NCBI GenBank assembly: GCA_009778135.1
Contig: WRKJ01000096.1
Coordinates: 1 to 39,848, forward strand
Reading direction: 5' to 3'
DNA from: Defluviitaleaceae bacterium
GTDB lineage: Bacteria > Bacillota_I > Bacilli_A > MOL361 > Turicibacteraceae
DNA length: 39,848 nucleotides
Part shown: positions 15,478-24,296 of the stretch, piece by piece
How positions within the stretch are numbered: position 1 is the first letter of the stretch
How the letters are laid out: each line of letters begins with the position of its first letter
Position numbers and translations under genes: made by a program
The notes under the pieces: generated by a model
Told to the model about the DNA's origin: nothing
The model's input: the letters and a program-made list of their open reading frames with translations, nothing else
The model's database searches: none

Positions 15478-16284
15478 TTAATGAATCACTGGCCCTTGCG
15501 CCAATGCTTCTGTTGCTAAAGTGATGAAAGGTTCAATCCAAAGATAAAACCCGGGAATATCTGTTGATAAACCTTGCTCATCGAATGTAAATGCCATGGG
15601 ATCTTGTGAGTTAAGTAAAGCTTCCTCAAAAAGTTCAGCTTGTCGACGCCATTCTACAATATGTTCGCCGACTGTTTCTCCTGTGAACACATCATATTTA
15701 AGGGCGTTGTCGACGTCAAACGCATTGAAATGCACAGCTTTGATATGGCCATGAACGACAAATAGATGAACAAAGTAAGTTAAGCTTTCATCAATCGCAT
15801 CGTTGATACTCATGTAAAAGCCATCTAAAAAAGGGCCTCTTTCAAGTGGGTCTGATGCGAGTGCACGGGTTGCTAAATCTGCGAAGCCCCTTGTGTCAAA
15901 ATCGACGCTTTGGTTGTCATAGGCATCTCTTAATGCTTGTGCAAGCTCAGTGTAGGAAAGGCCAACCAGTGTGCTTTCAAGCAAGTCGGCTTGCTCATAA
16001 AAGTTGTAATCTAAAATGGTTTCAAAAAACGTTAACTGCGCCGCATCACGGCGAGAGGTATTTGCCAAGATGGAAATGCTATTCAATGAGACATAGGTGA
16101 TGATGTCATCATCAACAGCAATTTTAATAAAATTTTGCCATCTGTCATCTTCAAGGTCGTCTTCTTCTATTGCAAAATAGACGATCGCGGGTGAACTGTC
16201 GTCAGTCGTTACATGTTCTTCTATCTCATTCGCACACCCTACAAGTAAGCCTGCAGCTACTAAAATAAACATCACTTTAAACAT
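15478..16284 (-). CDS. Predicted lipoprotein, distantly FMN-binding-like
   Basis: 268 residues. A short signal peptide ends in a lipobox, LLVGC with Cys17, so the protein should be lipidated and anchored outside the membrane. Two halves have similar logic: DDRWQNFIKIAVDDDIITYVSLNSI and later VHGHIKAVHFNAFDVDN, each followed by a helical stretch. The W-x-x-F-x-x-I-x-V-x-x-x-x-I-x-x-V pattern recalls extracellular FMN-binding lipoproteins such as PplA, but I see no threonine flavinylation motif (D/E-G-x-T/S-G-A-T type). It may be a flavin-less relative or another fold. GGAGG lies 10 bases before the ATG. Its promoter faces that of the EIIB-like gene. Confidence 0.6.
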   Translation of the reverse strand: MFKVMFILVAAGLLVGCANEIEEHVTTDDSSPAIVYFAIEEDDLEDDRWQNFIKIAVDDDIITYVSLNSISILANTSRRDAAQLTFFETILDYNFYEQADLLESTLVGLSYTELAQALRDAYDNQSVDFDTRGFADLATRALASDPLERGPFLDGFYMSINDAIDESLTYFVHLFVVHGHIKAVHFNAFDVDNALKYDVFTGETVGEHIVEWRRQAELFEEALLNSQDPMAFTFDEQGLSTDIPGFYLWIEPFITLATEALAQGPVIH

Positions 16285-16350
16285 AATAAATAATCCTCCA
16301 ATTAACTATGAGACTTGACGTTAGACGCCTTCGCTTTTCTTTCATTTTTA

Positions 16351-16379
16351 ATTATACCACATTTTCTTCGGGATTGAAA
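16351..16379 (-). promoter_or_regulatory. Promoter of the lipoprotein-yigZ unit, overlapping the divergent promoter
   Basis: On the minus strand TATAAT (16351-16356) with an extended -10 TGG, a 17-bp spacer and TTTCAA (16374-16379). The -35 hexamer is the exact complement of the -35 used in the other direction. Confidence 0.65.
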
Positions 16380-16401
16380 ATTTTTTAAAAAGTGGTATAA
16401 T
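16374..16401 (+). promoter_or_regulatory. Promoter of the EIIB-like gene, overlapping the divergent promoter
   Basis: TTGAAA (16374-16379), 16 bp, TATAAT (16396-16401). Together with the opposite promoter it forms a 10-bp perfect inverted repeat, ATTATACCAC at 16351-16360 and GTGGTATAAT at 16392-16401. Confidence 0.7.
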
Positions 16402-16427
16402 TTAAGTTAAGAAAGGCGGTTTTGAAA

Positions 16428-16862
16428 ATGAATAAACGAATCATGCTTCACATTGTTTGTGGGCTAATTGGTGCTCTTGTTTACTACATGCTTTTTGAAG
16501 AAACGACACCCTTACAAGCGATCTGGTTTTGCTTCCTCTATGTCGGGATCAGTGTGGTATTTGACGTTGTATTAGGTCGGATCAGGTTAAGGAACAAAAA
16601 AGGTGAAAACTTGATCACGACTGCTGATCACGAACAGGTCAAAGCTTTAATTGAAGCCATTGGTGGCACAGCTAATATTGTTTCAACGGATTTCGAATCT
16701 GCTCGGGTGAAGGTTGTGATCAAAGATGTCGATTTGCTTGATCAAGAGGAATTGAAATCTCTCTCTTTAGAAGGTGCCTACCTCTCAGGAAATCAATTGC
16801 AAGTCACAGTTGGTAAGAGTTCGAGTGATTTTTCACGACAGATTCAGGATAGCATTCAGTAA
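16428..16862 (+). CDS. Membrane-anchored EIIB-like domain protein lacking the phosphoryl cysteine
   Basis: 144 residues from the ATG at 16428, which has AAAGGCGG 8 bases upstream; a TTG two codons earlier is in frame. Two membrane segments (about 8-23 and 31-50) precede a soluble domain (about 58-135). The soluble part follows the glucose-type PTS EIIB pattern: HEQVKALIEAIGGTANIVSTD, then SARVKVVIKDVDLLDQEELKSL, then LSGNQLQVTVG. In EIIB-Glc the phosphorylated cysteine sits in D-x-C-x-T-R-L; here the aligned stretch is DFESARV (88-94), with Glu90 in place of Cys. It cannot carry phosphate in the usual way. It lies 125 bp upstream of ptsH, so a sensor or scaffold of the phosphotransferase system is likely. 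The domain match is by eye. Confidence 0.68.
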   Translation: MNKRIMLHIVCGLIGALVYYMLFEETTPLQAIWFCFLYVGISVVFDVVLGRIRLRNKKGENLITTADHEQVKALIEAIGGTANIVSTDFESARVKVVIKDVDLLDQEELKSLSLEGAYLSGNQLQVTVGKSSSDFSRQIQDSIQ

Positions 16863-16908
16863 AAGTTTAAAAATTTTTTAAAAAGTGTAGGCTAAATGAA
16901 AAAAACAG

Positions 16909-16937
16909 TTGATTTTTACCTTAAAAAGGGTTACAAT
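16909..16937 (+). promoter_or_regulatory. Sigma-A promoter of ptsH
   Basis: TTGATT (16909-16914), 17 bp, TACAAT (16932-16937), about 50 bp before the ptsH start. Confidence 0.65.
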
Positions 16938-16946
16938 AAAGGATAG

Positions 16947-16964
16947 TCGAACACTTATGTTCGA
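16947..16964 (+). promoter_or_regulatory. Hairpin in the ptsH 5' leader
   Basis: TCGAACA, loop CTTA, TGTTCGA form a 7-bp perfect stem right at the expected 5' end of the ptsH mRNA, 10 bases before the ribosome binding site TTGGAGG. It may stabilise the mRNA or be a protein or operator site. Confidence 0.45.
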
Positions 16965-16987
16965 AGTTAATATTTGGAGGCGTTAGC

Positions 16988-17254
16988 ATGGAAAAGAAGT
17001 TTACGATTATTGATGAGATGGGTCTACATGCTAGACCTGCGACAGTTTTAGTTAACACTGCTGGAAGGTTTGCGGCTGAGATCGCATTAAATTACAATGG
17101 AAAGTCTGTAAACTTAAAATCAATCATGGGTGTCATGTCCCTCGGTGTTCCTCACAACGCTGAGATTGTGATTACGGCTGAAGGAGACGATGCAGCTGAG
17201 GCATTGGCTGCACTTGAAGCATCACTTACTGTCCAAGATTTAGCAAAAGCTTAA
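16988..17254 (+). CDS. ptsH: Phosphocarrier protein HPr
   Basis: 88 residues, standard size. The active histidine (His14) lies in [13 protein letters not shown], and the regulatory serine (Ser45) in [14 protein letters not shown], which fits a substrate of HPr kinase as in other Firmicutes. HPr carries phosphate from EI to sugar permeases and, as P-Ser-HPr, acts with CcpA in carbon repression. TTGGAGG lies 8 bases before the ATG. A terminator-like hairpin separates it from ptsI, so HPr may be made in excess over EI. Confidence 0.96.
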   Translation: MEKKFTIIDEMGLHARPATVLVNTAGRFAAEIALNYNGKSVNLKSIMGVMSLGVPHNAEIVITAEGDDAAEALAALEASLTVQDLAKA

Positions 17255-17266
17255 TGCTCATAAACG

Positions 17267-17305
17267 AAAGTGCTAGTTGGCAGAAAAACTGACTGGTGCT
17301 TTTTT
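17267..17305 (+). terminator. Intercistronic terminator between ptsH and ptsI
   Basis: AAAGTGCTAGT (17267-17277) pairs, with three G-U pairs, with ACTGGTGCTTT (17292-17302) and is followed by more Ts. It probably gives partial termination. Confidence 0.55.
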
Positions 17306-17388
17306 ACTGTATCAGACAAGAATGTCACTTCAAACGTTGACAAACTGTTCATGATCATGTGATTTGAAGAAGGAGAGACTTATATTAT

Positions 17389-19107
17389 ATGGCGAATTTT
17401 AATGGGATTGCAGCGTCAGAAGGAATCGCAGTTGCGAAGGTATTTAAATTAGAAGAACCAAATTTAACAGTTAAATCGGATCAGGTGACAGATGTAGAAG
17501 CTGAAATCATCCAATTTGAAGCAGCCATCAAAAAAACAGTTGCTGAACTAGAAAAAATCAAAGAAAAAGCGAAGATGAGCTTAGGTGAAGCGAATGCTTT
17601 AATTTTTGATGCACATATTAACATGGTAACAGATCCCGAATTAAAAGGACAAACCATTGAGAAAATCAGAACTGATTCAATGAATGCAGCGTTTGCTTTT
17701 GATGGCGTTGCGAATCAATTTATTGCGATGTTTGAAGGGATGGACAATGCTTATTTTCGTGAGCGTGCAGCTGATATTAAAGATGTTAAGAAACGATTAT
17801 TGTCTCATTTGTTAGGCGTTGCTTTAAACGATCCAAGTCTGATTGATGAAGCGGTTATCGTCGTTGCGCATGACTTAACACCATCAGATACAGCCGGACT
17901 TAATCGTCAATTTGTCAAAGGCTTTGTCACTAATATTGGTGGGCGGACGTCTCATTCGGCGATTATGGCACGTAGTTTAGAAATTCCTGCCATCGTCGGG
18001 ATGGGTGCTATTTTAGAAGAGGCAACAGATGGTGAACAGGTTATTTTAGATGGGTTAACAGGCACTGTTATTTTGAATCCAACAGTCGAACAAATCAAAT
18101 TGTATGAAGAAAAGAGGGTTGACTTTGAAGCAATGAAAAAAGCTTTACAACAGCTAAAAGATCAACCAACGATGACTTGCGACGGACAACAGGTGGAACT
18201 GGTCGCCAATGTCGGAACACCGGAAGATGCCAAAGGTGCAGTTGCTCATGGTGCAGAAGGCATCGGGCTATACCGAACAGAATTTTTATATATGGATCGG
18301 TCAGAACTGCCAACAGAAGAAGAACAGTTTGTGGCTTATAAAGCTGTTTTAGAAGCGATGCAAGGAAAACCTGTCGTGGTGAGAACCCTTGATATCGGAG
18401 GCGATAAAGCATTGCCCTACTTGCAACTGCCGCATGAAATCAACCCTTTTTTAGGTTACCGCGCGATCCGGGTTTGCTTAGACCGTCAACCTTTATTTAA
18501 CACCCAATTGCGTGCTTTACTGCGTGCCAGCGTTTATGGAAAGCTATGTGTGATGTTTCCAATGATTGCAACATTAGATGAGTTTAAAGCAGCAAAGCAA
18601 GCTTTACTTGAAGCAAAAGCGGAACTGCTCGCTGAGGGTGTCCCAGTCGCAGATGACATTCAAATCGGCATGATGGTCGAAATTCCATCAGCAGCCATTT
18701 TTGCCGACCAGTTTGCAAAAGAAGTCGATTTCTTTTCAATTGGCACCAATGACTTAATTCAGTATGCCATGGCAGCAGATCGCATGAGTGAAAAAGTCGC
18801 TTATTTGTATCAACCCTATCACCCAAGCATTCTCAGGTTGATTAAAATGGTCATCGATGCGGCACATCAAGCAGGTAAATGGACGGGCATGTGTGGCGAA
18901 ATGGCTGGCGATGCTTTGGCAATTCCATTACTGCTAGGACTTGGTCTTGATGAGTTTTCCATGTCGGCAACGTCGATTTTAGCGGCGAGAAAGCAAATTA
19001 GCCATCTGTCGAAAAAAGAGATGGCAAACTTAGCAAATGAGGCTTTAAACATGCAGACCATGGAAGAAGTTGTCGCGCTCGTTAAAAATACAGCAACAAC
19101 CTTTTAA
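17389..19107 (+). CDS. ptsI: Phosphoenolpyruvate-protein phosphotransferase (PTS enzyme I)
   Basis: 572 residues, full length. The N-terminal HPr-binding helical domain is followed by the active-site histidine in [23 protein letters not shown]. The C-terminal PEP-binding barrel has [45 protein letters not shown] and the catalytic cysteine in GMCGEMAGD. It passes phosphate from PEP to HPr in the cytoplasm. AAGGAGAG lies upstream of the ATG. Transcription probably runs through the partial terminator after ptsH and ends at 19127-19160. Confidence 0.97.
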   Translation: MANFNGIAASEGIAVAKVFKLEEPNLTVKSDQVTDVEAEIIQFEAAIKKTVAELEKIKEKAKMSLGEANALIFDAHINMVTDPELKGQTIEKIRTDSMNAAFAFDGVANQFIAMFEGMDNAYFRERAADIKDVKKRLLSHLLGVALNDPSLIDEAVIVVAHDLTPSDTAGLNRQFVKGFVTNIGGRTSHSAIMARSLEIPAIVGMGAILEEATDGEQVILDGLTGTVILNPTVEQIKLYEEKRVDFEAMKKALQQLKDQPTMTCDGQQVELVANVGTPEDAKGAVAHGAEGIGLYRTEFLYMDRSELPTEEEQFVAYKAVLEAMQGKPVVVRTLDIGGDKALPYLQLPHEINPFLGYRAIRVCLDRQPLFNTQLRALLRASVYGKLCVMFPMIATLDEFKAAKQALLEAKAELLAEGVPVADDIQIGMMVEIPSAAIFADQFAKEVDFFSIGTNDLIQYAMAADRMSEKVAYLYQPYHPSILRLIKMVIDAAHQAGKWTGMCGEMAGDALAIPLLLGLGLDEFSMSATSILAARKQISHLSKKEMANLANEALNMQTMEEVVALVKNTATTF

Positions 19108-19126
19108 AAATGAAAGTTTGGGACAT

Positions 19127-19160
19127 ACTAAGTGTTGTGAAAAGCAGCACTTAGTTTTTT
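19127..19160 (+). terminator. Terminator after ptsI
   Basis: ACTAAGTG (19127-19134) pairs with CACTTAGT (19148-19155), with further TTG/CAG pairing inside, followed by six Ts. It lies only about 15 bp before the deacetylase start, so that gene may depend on read-through. Confidence 0.75.
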
Positions 19161-19174
19161 GTTAAGGAAGTGTC

Positions 19175-19909
19175 ATGATGTGTTTAAAGAATAAGAAAAT
19201 AAAAGGATGGTTCATGTTGGTGTTAGGTGCTTTGTTTGGCATCAGTCAACCTGTATATGCGGTCGATGTTGAGGACTTTATCCTGAAAGAAACTGATAAA
19301 ATCGCTTATTTAACTTTTGATGATGGTCCATCCATTTATACAGAAAAACTTGTAGATATTTTAAACGTCCATGGGGTTCCTGGCATCTTTTTTGTCTTAG
19401 GGAAACAGCTGGACCATATCCCTGATGCTAATCGTCTGTTAAAGCGACTGGCTGATGAAGGACATCACATTGCGCTTCATACGATGACGCATGATAAAAA
19501 TGCCCTTTACTTTTCGGAAAAGTCGCCGAGCTTATTTAAAGAGGAGATGCTGACGCTTAAAAACGAAATCAAATTGAGAACAGGGCATGAAACTAATTTA
19601 TGTCGTGCACCTTATGGGAAACATGGGCATTTTAAAATAGCGCATCATAAAGCGGTTGAAGATGCGGGTCTTTACTGTGTGGATTGGCATGTTGATTCAA
19701 AAGATTGGGCGAAGAAAAATGCCAGTCAAATTTATGATGAAGTGGCACGCCAACTAAAAGACGCAAGCGATCAGGATGAAATCGTCCTCTTGTTTCATGA
19801 ATATCAACGGACGGTCGATGCTTTACCAGCTATTATTGAGCTTTTAAAAGCGCATGGATATGGATTTGAACCTTACGTGGAAGGGAAGACTTTTAAAGGG
19901 TTGGATTAA
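19175..19909 (+). CDS. Secreted polysaccharide deacetylase (NodB domain, CE4)
   Basis: 244 residues. A signal peptide (about 1-29, hydrophobic core FMLVLGALFGI) with VYA-type cleavage leads into a NodB domain. Motif 1 is YLTFDDGPS (Asp49 and Asp50), motif 2 HIALHTMTHD, motif 3 CRAPYGKHG, motif 4 DWHVDSKDW and motif 5 LLFHEY. The metal-binding Asp-His-His triad is thus complete. It should remove acetyl groups from peptidoglycan or another surface glycan. The short proteins of this class in spore-formers include PdaA, which acts in spore cortex synthesis; this assignment is possible but not proven. The ATG is preceded by AAGGAAGTG. Confidence 0.88.
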   Translation: MMCLKNKKIKGWFMLVLGALFGISQPVYAVDVEDFILKETDKIAYLTFDDGPSIYTEKLVDILNVHGVPGIFFVLGKQLDHIPDANRLLKRLADEGHHIALHTMTHDKNALYFSEKSPSLFKEEMLTLKNEIKLRTGHETNLCRAPYGKHGHFKIAHHKAVEDAGLYCVDWHVDSKDWAKKNASQIYDEVARQLKDASDQDEIVLLFHEYQRTVDALPAIIELLKAHGYGFEPYVEGKTFKGLD

Positions 19910-19984
19910 GTGTCCTATTTTTCATTTCCTAATAAAATCTGCTTCCCTTTTCAATCATCACGACTCACTTATCAAGCAAGAAGG

Positions 19985-21088
19985 CTAAATCCCGATGATT
20001 AAATCGAGCAATCTTTGCCACCATGAGCCCGTGGGGAAGTCTTCAAAAGCATAAACGGGAAGGGTCTCAATAAGTTGGTCATTGACTAAAATTTCCAATG
20101 TCCCAACCGCATGCGCTGTCTCGTCTGTCGATAAAACAAGGTGTTTTCTCACTTGTTCATCGTTTCTTAAAAAGACGGTTTTTTCTTCACGGACGAAGAG
20201 GCGATCAAACCCAGCATGTTGGAGTAATTCTTGTTCAAGGAGTTGTAATTCACCGATGTCTGTCACTTGACGCATGTTGAAATTGTTAAAGCCATATTCA
20301 AACATCGCAATGTGATCATTCCAATCATTACCGCCTACAAGGGTGACGGCAACAAGTTCTAAATCGCCATTATTGGCTGAGGTTACCAATGTTCGCTTCG
20401 CTTGCTCGGTAAAGCCTGTTTTTCCTGAAATGGCATGTTCATAGCGACCATTTACTAAGCGATGCTTATTTTTCCATGTAAAGATTTTACCTTGCTCCGA
20501 AGTCGCTCGATGTAGGGATTCATAAGAAATATCTCGAAAAATAGGGTTATTCATGGCATAGCGTTGTGCCAATGCCATGTCTTTCGCGGTTGATAAATTA
20601 TAGGTTGTTTCATCAAGTCCGGATGGGTTTTGAAACGTCGAATTTTCCATGCCAATTTCTTTTGCTTTTTCATTCATGAGGGCAACAAATGTATCCACAT
20701 CACCGCCACCTATATGGCGTGCGATGGCCCATGCGGCATCATTTCCTGAGCGTAGCATTAATCCATAAATCAAATCTCCTAATGTCATTTGATCCCCTTC
20801 AATCAAATACAAAGCAGAACCGACTTGATGAACATCCTCATCAAGGATTTCAACCCATTCATCCAAATCACCATTTTCAATGGCGATAATTGCTGTCAAA
20901 ATCTTCGTAATACTGGCAATATACATTTTTTCATCCGCACATTTTTCAAACATCACCCGTCCTGTCAGTTGCTCCATCAAAACCCCACAATGAGAGCTAA
21001 TCCCTTCAATGGCAAATACATCATGATTTGACCCAACCTTCATAAGCAATGTTGTCATTAAAATGAAAACAGTCATCCATTTTTTCAT
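19985..21088 (-). CDS. D-alanyl-D-alanine carboxypeptidase (PBP5/DacF-like)
   Basis: 367 residues. A signal peptide (about 1-26) is followed by the serine peptidase S11 domain with the three active motifs: SITK (Ser59), SGN in MLRSGNDAAWAIA, and KTG in ISGKTGFTE. A C-terminal beta domain (about 275-350) and a final amphipathic helix (SWWQRLLDLIIGI) would attach it to the membrane. It trims the last D-Ala of peptidoglycan pentapeptides. Sporulation homologues (DacB, DacF) modify the cortex; the presence of spmA/spmB and a deacetylase in the window makes that plausible, but the vegetative DacA type cannot be excluded. GAGGTGA lies upstream of the ATG. Confidence 0.88.
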   Translation of the reverse strand: MKKWMTVFILMTTLLMKVGSNHDVFAIEGISSHCGVLMEQLTGRVMFEKCADEKMYIASITKILTAIIAIENGDLDEWVEILDEDVHQVGSALYLIEGDQMTLGDLIYGLMLRSGNDAAWAIARHIGGGDVDTFVALMNEKAKEIGMENSTFQNPSGLDETTYNLSTAKDMALAQRYAMNNPIFRDISYESLHRATSEQGKIFTWKNKHRLVNGRYEHAISGKTGFTEQAKRTLVTSANNGDLELVAVTLVGGNDWNDHIAMFEYGFNNFNMRQVTDIGELQLLEQELLQHAGFDRLFVREEKTVFLRNDEQVRKHLVLSTDETAHAVGTLEILVNDQLIETLPVYAFEDFPTGSWWQRLLDLIIGI

Positions 21089-21146
21089 TTTCGCTTCACC
21101 TCAAAAATAACCTGTTATGATCAAAATATATGTTCATCCATTAAAA

Positions 21147-21172
21147 AAAATGCCAGTGTTCACTGGCATTTT
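21147..21172 (-). terminator. Terminator of the alaS-trhP2 cluster
   Basis: An 11-bp stem AAAATGCCAGT / ACTGGCATTTT with a 4-base loop is followed on the minus strand by a T-run. The trhP2 stop codon lies within the hairpin. Confidence 0.8.
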
Positions 21173-22410
21173 CTCATCATATCAAAAGGATTGACAACGA
21201 AAGGAACTTCAACCTGTATGAGCTGTTTCGGATGGCGGGCTGCATCAAGGCGCTCTCCTTTTTCATTTGTCATCTCTTTAACAATGCATTCGCGTGTTTC
21301 AATGGTTGGGCCAAAAAATTCAACTTTTTGACCTGGCTTAAAGTGATTGCGCTGTTCAATGGTTGCGATTTTTGTTATTGGATCATATGCCATCACTAAG
21401 CCAATGAAGTCTTGCGTTGGATGCTCATCTCGGTTATCATACATCTGTTCATCACTCGCAGGAATCCCTTCAAAGAATGCAGGTGCTGTTTCACGGTTGG
21501 CACATTTTTCAAGGTCGATAAGTAAGGATTCATCAAAGACAAAATGATCGGGATCTGCACAGTAAAGGTCGATTAGCTTCCGATAAGCACTGACGACGGT
21601 CGCAACATAATGAATGGATTTCATCCGACCTTCTACTTTTAAACTGTCAATCCCTAACTCAATCATCTCTGGAACTGAACGCAACAAATTTAAATCTTTC
21701 GGACTCATGGAAAATTGGACATCAGCAGCTGTATAAACCTGTTTTTGTTCTGAAATCAAGTCATATTCCCACCGACAAGATTGACAGCACCCACCACGAT
21801 TTGAGTCTCTTGCTGTCATATGATTAGACAGTGTACAACGTCCTGAATAAGCAATGCACATGGCACCGTGGATAAATGTCTCAATTTCAACATCTGTCTT
21901 TTCCATGATTTCACGAATTTCTTCTTTCGTCGTTTCACGTGCAAGCACGACCCGATGCAAACCTTCATTTTGCCAAAATTTAACGGCTAAATGATTGAGT
22001 GTCGACTGTTGTGTCGAAAGGTGAACTTCTACATGAGGCGCCACTCGTTTACATGTTTCGATGATCAAAGGATCTGCAACAATAATGCCTGTAACGCCGA
22101 TTTCACCGAGGGCGCCTAAATAATGCGCCAGTCCTTCAATGTTTTCATTGTGTGCAATAATGTTCGTCGTTACATAAATTTTCGCACCATAACTGCGTGC
22201 AAACGTCACACCTTCTCGAATTTCTTCTAACGAAAAGTTATCGGCATTAGAGCGTAACCCAAACTCTTGACCCCCGATAAAGACAGCATCTGCACCATAT
22301 CTAACGGCTATTTTTAATTTTTCTAGTGAACCCGCTGGTGCTAACAATTCTGGCTTTTTCACAATCACTCTTTTTCCATCTACGATTTCTGAAACAATGG
22401 GTCGTGCCAT
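21160..22410 (-). CDS. trhP2: tRNA 5-hydroxyuridine synthesis protein TrhP2 (peptidase U32 family)
   Basis: 416 residues. The U32 signature is clear: KPELLAPAGSLEKLKIAVRYGADAVFIGG near the N-terminus and EIETFIHGAMCIAYSGRC with the cysteines, followed by NRGGCCQSCRWEY and a later Cys in LEKCANRETA, likely Fe-S ligands. A C-terminal beta domain follows (about 330-416). In Bacillus the TrhP1-TrhP2 pair (YrrN/YrrO) uses prephenate to make 5-hydroxyuridine at tRNA position 34. AGGAGG lies upstream of the ATG. The order mltG-trmR-trhP1-trhP2 matches Bacillus yrrL-yrrM-yrrN-yrrO except for the gene inserted before it. The udk and greA genes that follow in Bacillus are absent here. Confidence 0.92.
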   Translation of the reverse strand: MARPIVSEIVDGKRVIVKKPELLAPAGSLEKLKIAVRYGADAVFIGGQEFGLRSNADNFSLEEIREGVTFARSYGAKIYVTTNIIAHNENIEGLAHYLGALGEIGVTGIIVADPLIIETCKRVAPHVEVHLSTQQSTLNHLAVKFWQNEGLHRVVLARETTKEEIREIMEKTDVEIETFIHGAMCIAYSGRCTLSNHMTARDSNRGGCCQSCRWEYDLISEQKQVYTAADVQFSMSPKDLNLLRSVPEMIELGIDSLKVEGRMKSIHYVATVVSAYRKLIDLYCADPDHFVFDESLLIDLEKCANRETAPAFFEGIPASDEQMYDNRDEHPTQDFIGLVMAYDPITKIATIEQRNHFKPGQKVEFFGPTIETRECIVKEMTNEKGERLDAARHPKQLIQVEVPFVVNPFDMMRKCQ

Positions 22411-22471
22411 AAACGTTCCTCCTACTTACTTATCCATTCGACTCATCAGTTAAATAAGCTGTTGACTCATC

Positions 22472-23317
22472 TCATTCAAACCCAGCTACTTCTGAAATCA
22501 TCTCATCATCTGATGATGGCTTCAACTTTCGATAAAAGACAGCATAAGCAGTCCAAAGATAAGGCATCACGTACAAACCAATGCCAAGTAAATAAAGCAT
22601 ACTTAGGAAGATGAGTCCACCACTGAATAACACCATGGCATCTGATTCAGCGAGAACATTAAAAACAAGACTGAACATGCCGACTAAAGACAAGACGATC
22701 CCCGGGATGTACCAACCAATGAACGATAAGCCCAATAAAAAGAATTGCCACTTCTTTCCTTTCATCAACCTTCTGCTCTCTCTAATGATTTCCATTGCTT
22801 TCCATTCTGGATGATCTTTTAACAAGTCAACTGTCAACACATAATCAAAGACGATCACGATTAAAATAACCCCTGTAATGACGCTCACAATGAAATAAAC
22901 AAGCTCACCAAATAATGCCCCAAAAACGCCATCAATCAAACCAAATAAGCTGGTCCATAAGGCTAAAAACAAACTTTGTAACGCAAGTGTTCCCACATTT
23001 TTCCAATAGTTGTTTCTAAAAGCATCAAACAGTGCACCCATACTTTGCTTTTTACCATCAACAAAATTAAGAAACATCCAGTAAAGTCCTGTTGCTAACG
23101 GCATTAAAAACAACAAACAAATCGCAAGCATCCCAGCGATCAATAACACACCCGATAGCCATGATTGGTTAAGAAAGATTAAAGCAGTGAAAACAATAAG
23201 TGGGAAATAAATCGCTGCACCCATCATTAAACCACTTAACACTAATCCACTAATCGCCATGCCCCAATTCCCATTTAAAGCAACTTTCGCTTCTTGTCTG
23301 ATTTCTCTAAGCGTCAT
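22472..23317 (-). CDS. DUF975 family polytopic membrane protein
   Basis: 281 residues. It begins MTLREIRQEAKVALNGNWGMAI, the DUF975 hallmark, and has about six hydrophobic segments. The motif ESRRLMKGKKWQFFLLGLSFIGWY is typical of the family, as is the terminal PYLWTAYAVFYRKL. The function is unknown; some relatives accompany secretion or stress genes. It sits 13 bp after trhP1 and 61 bp before trhP2, so it splits a gene pair that is adjacent in Bacillus. It is likely expressed with them. The reason for the insertion is not evident. Confidence 0.85.
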   Translation of the reverse strand: MTLREIRQEAKVALNGNWGMAISGLVLSGLMMGAAIYFPLIVFTALIFLNQSWLSGVLLIAGMLAICLLFLMPLATGLYWMFLNFVDGKKQSMGALFDAFRNNYWKNVGTLALQSLFLALWTSLFGLIDGVFGALFGELVYFIVSVITGVILIVIVFDYVLTVDLLKDHPEWKAMEIIRESRRLMKGKKWQFFLLGLSFIGWYIPGIVLSLVGMFSLVFNVLAESDAMVLFSGGLIFLSMLYLLGIGLYVMPYLWTAYAVFYRKLKPSSDDEMISEVAGFE

Positions 23318-23330
23318 TTTTTACACATCC

Positions 23331-24296
23331 TTATTTTGAGGCAGTACCATACAACCTCGTTTGATTTTTATAAATCGTTGGTTTATAATAAAAACCACGA
23401 TCTAAGCGTCGGTTCTCCGACTGCTGTTTTTCAACTTCGGCATACAAAGCCATGCCTACTTTTTCATACTTTTTTGGCTCAACCCTTGCGAGCTCAATGG
23501 CCATTTTGTACAATTGGACCACTTTTACGAGCTGCTCAGTTTGATAGGTAAAACCTTCAATGTATAAAACATCGATCCCCGCAACCAATAAGTCCTTTAA
23601 CTCATCAATCATACACACATCATGACCACTGAAAATATGTGTCCCATGTTCATTTTCGACAATTGGGTAATATAACTGTCGTTCAGAATCAAACAAATGG
23701 TTATCCCCAGCTGAAAGCTGAATGCCTTTACCCATTCTTTTTTGAAATGTCAAATAATTGTCAACAAGCTTTCGACGAGATGTAAACATCATCACTGCAC
23801 CATGAATTAAAACTTCAGCTTTCCCTGAAATTTCCTTTTTGATGGTCAACACTTCATCTAATGTTAACTCTGGCGCCATTTTAACCCGACTAACCCCACG
23901 TGCTAACCAATAATTAATGGTTTCATAATTGGTTAACATCATCTGATCAACAAAGTGTAAAGAAGCCTGTGGCAACATGTCTTTGATCAGCATATAAGCC
24001 CCCAAGTCGGCATATCTAATCCCATCAAATGGTAAATCTCGAATTGACGTGAGGTAAACCTCAAGTTCAGCAAGCAAGCGATTCGGCAGCAGTGCATCGA
24101 CTGCTAAATAAATTTTCTTTCCCAATTGATGCACCCGTTCGACTGCTTGAACGAGTTCAACATGGTCAAAAGAGCCACGACCGCACATCATAAACTGCTC
24201 TGAGCCGACCACAAAGCCATCTGCACCTGCTTCAGCTAATGCGTTTAATTCCGCTAAATTTTGCGGTGCAACTAATAATTCAGGTTGTTTCTTCAT
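23331..24296 (-). CDS. trhP1: tRNA 5-hydroxyuridine synthesis protein TrhP1 (peptidase U32 family)
   Basis: 321 residues from the ATG at 24296, which follows AAAGGTGGAGGAA and starts with the conserved MKKQPELLVAPQNLAELNAL; the frame remains open to 24335. The U32 barrel is seen in GADGFVVGSEQF, KIYLAVDALLPNR and EVLIHGAVMMFTSRRKL. The cysteines of the partner TrhP2 are missing at the signature, as is usual for the YrrN-type subunit. It acts with TrhP2 in 5-hydroxylation of U34. The first codons overlap the end of trmR by 17 bp. Confidence 0.88.
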   Translation of the reverse strand: MKKQPELLVAPQNLAELNALAEAGADGFVVGSEQFMMCGRGSFDHVELVQAVERVHQLGKKIYLAVDALLPNRLLAELEVYLTSIRDLPFDGIRYADLGAYMLIKDMLPQASLHFVDQMMLTNYETINYWLARGVSRVKMAPELTLDEVLTIKKEISGKAEVLIHGAVMMFTSRRKLVDNYLTFQKRMGKGIQLSAGDNHLFDSERQLYYPIVENEHGTHIFSGHDVCMIDELKDLLVAGIDVLYIEGFTYQTEQLVKVVQLYKMAIELARVEPKKYEKVGMALYAEVEKQQSENRRLDRGFYYKPTIYKNQTRLYGTASK

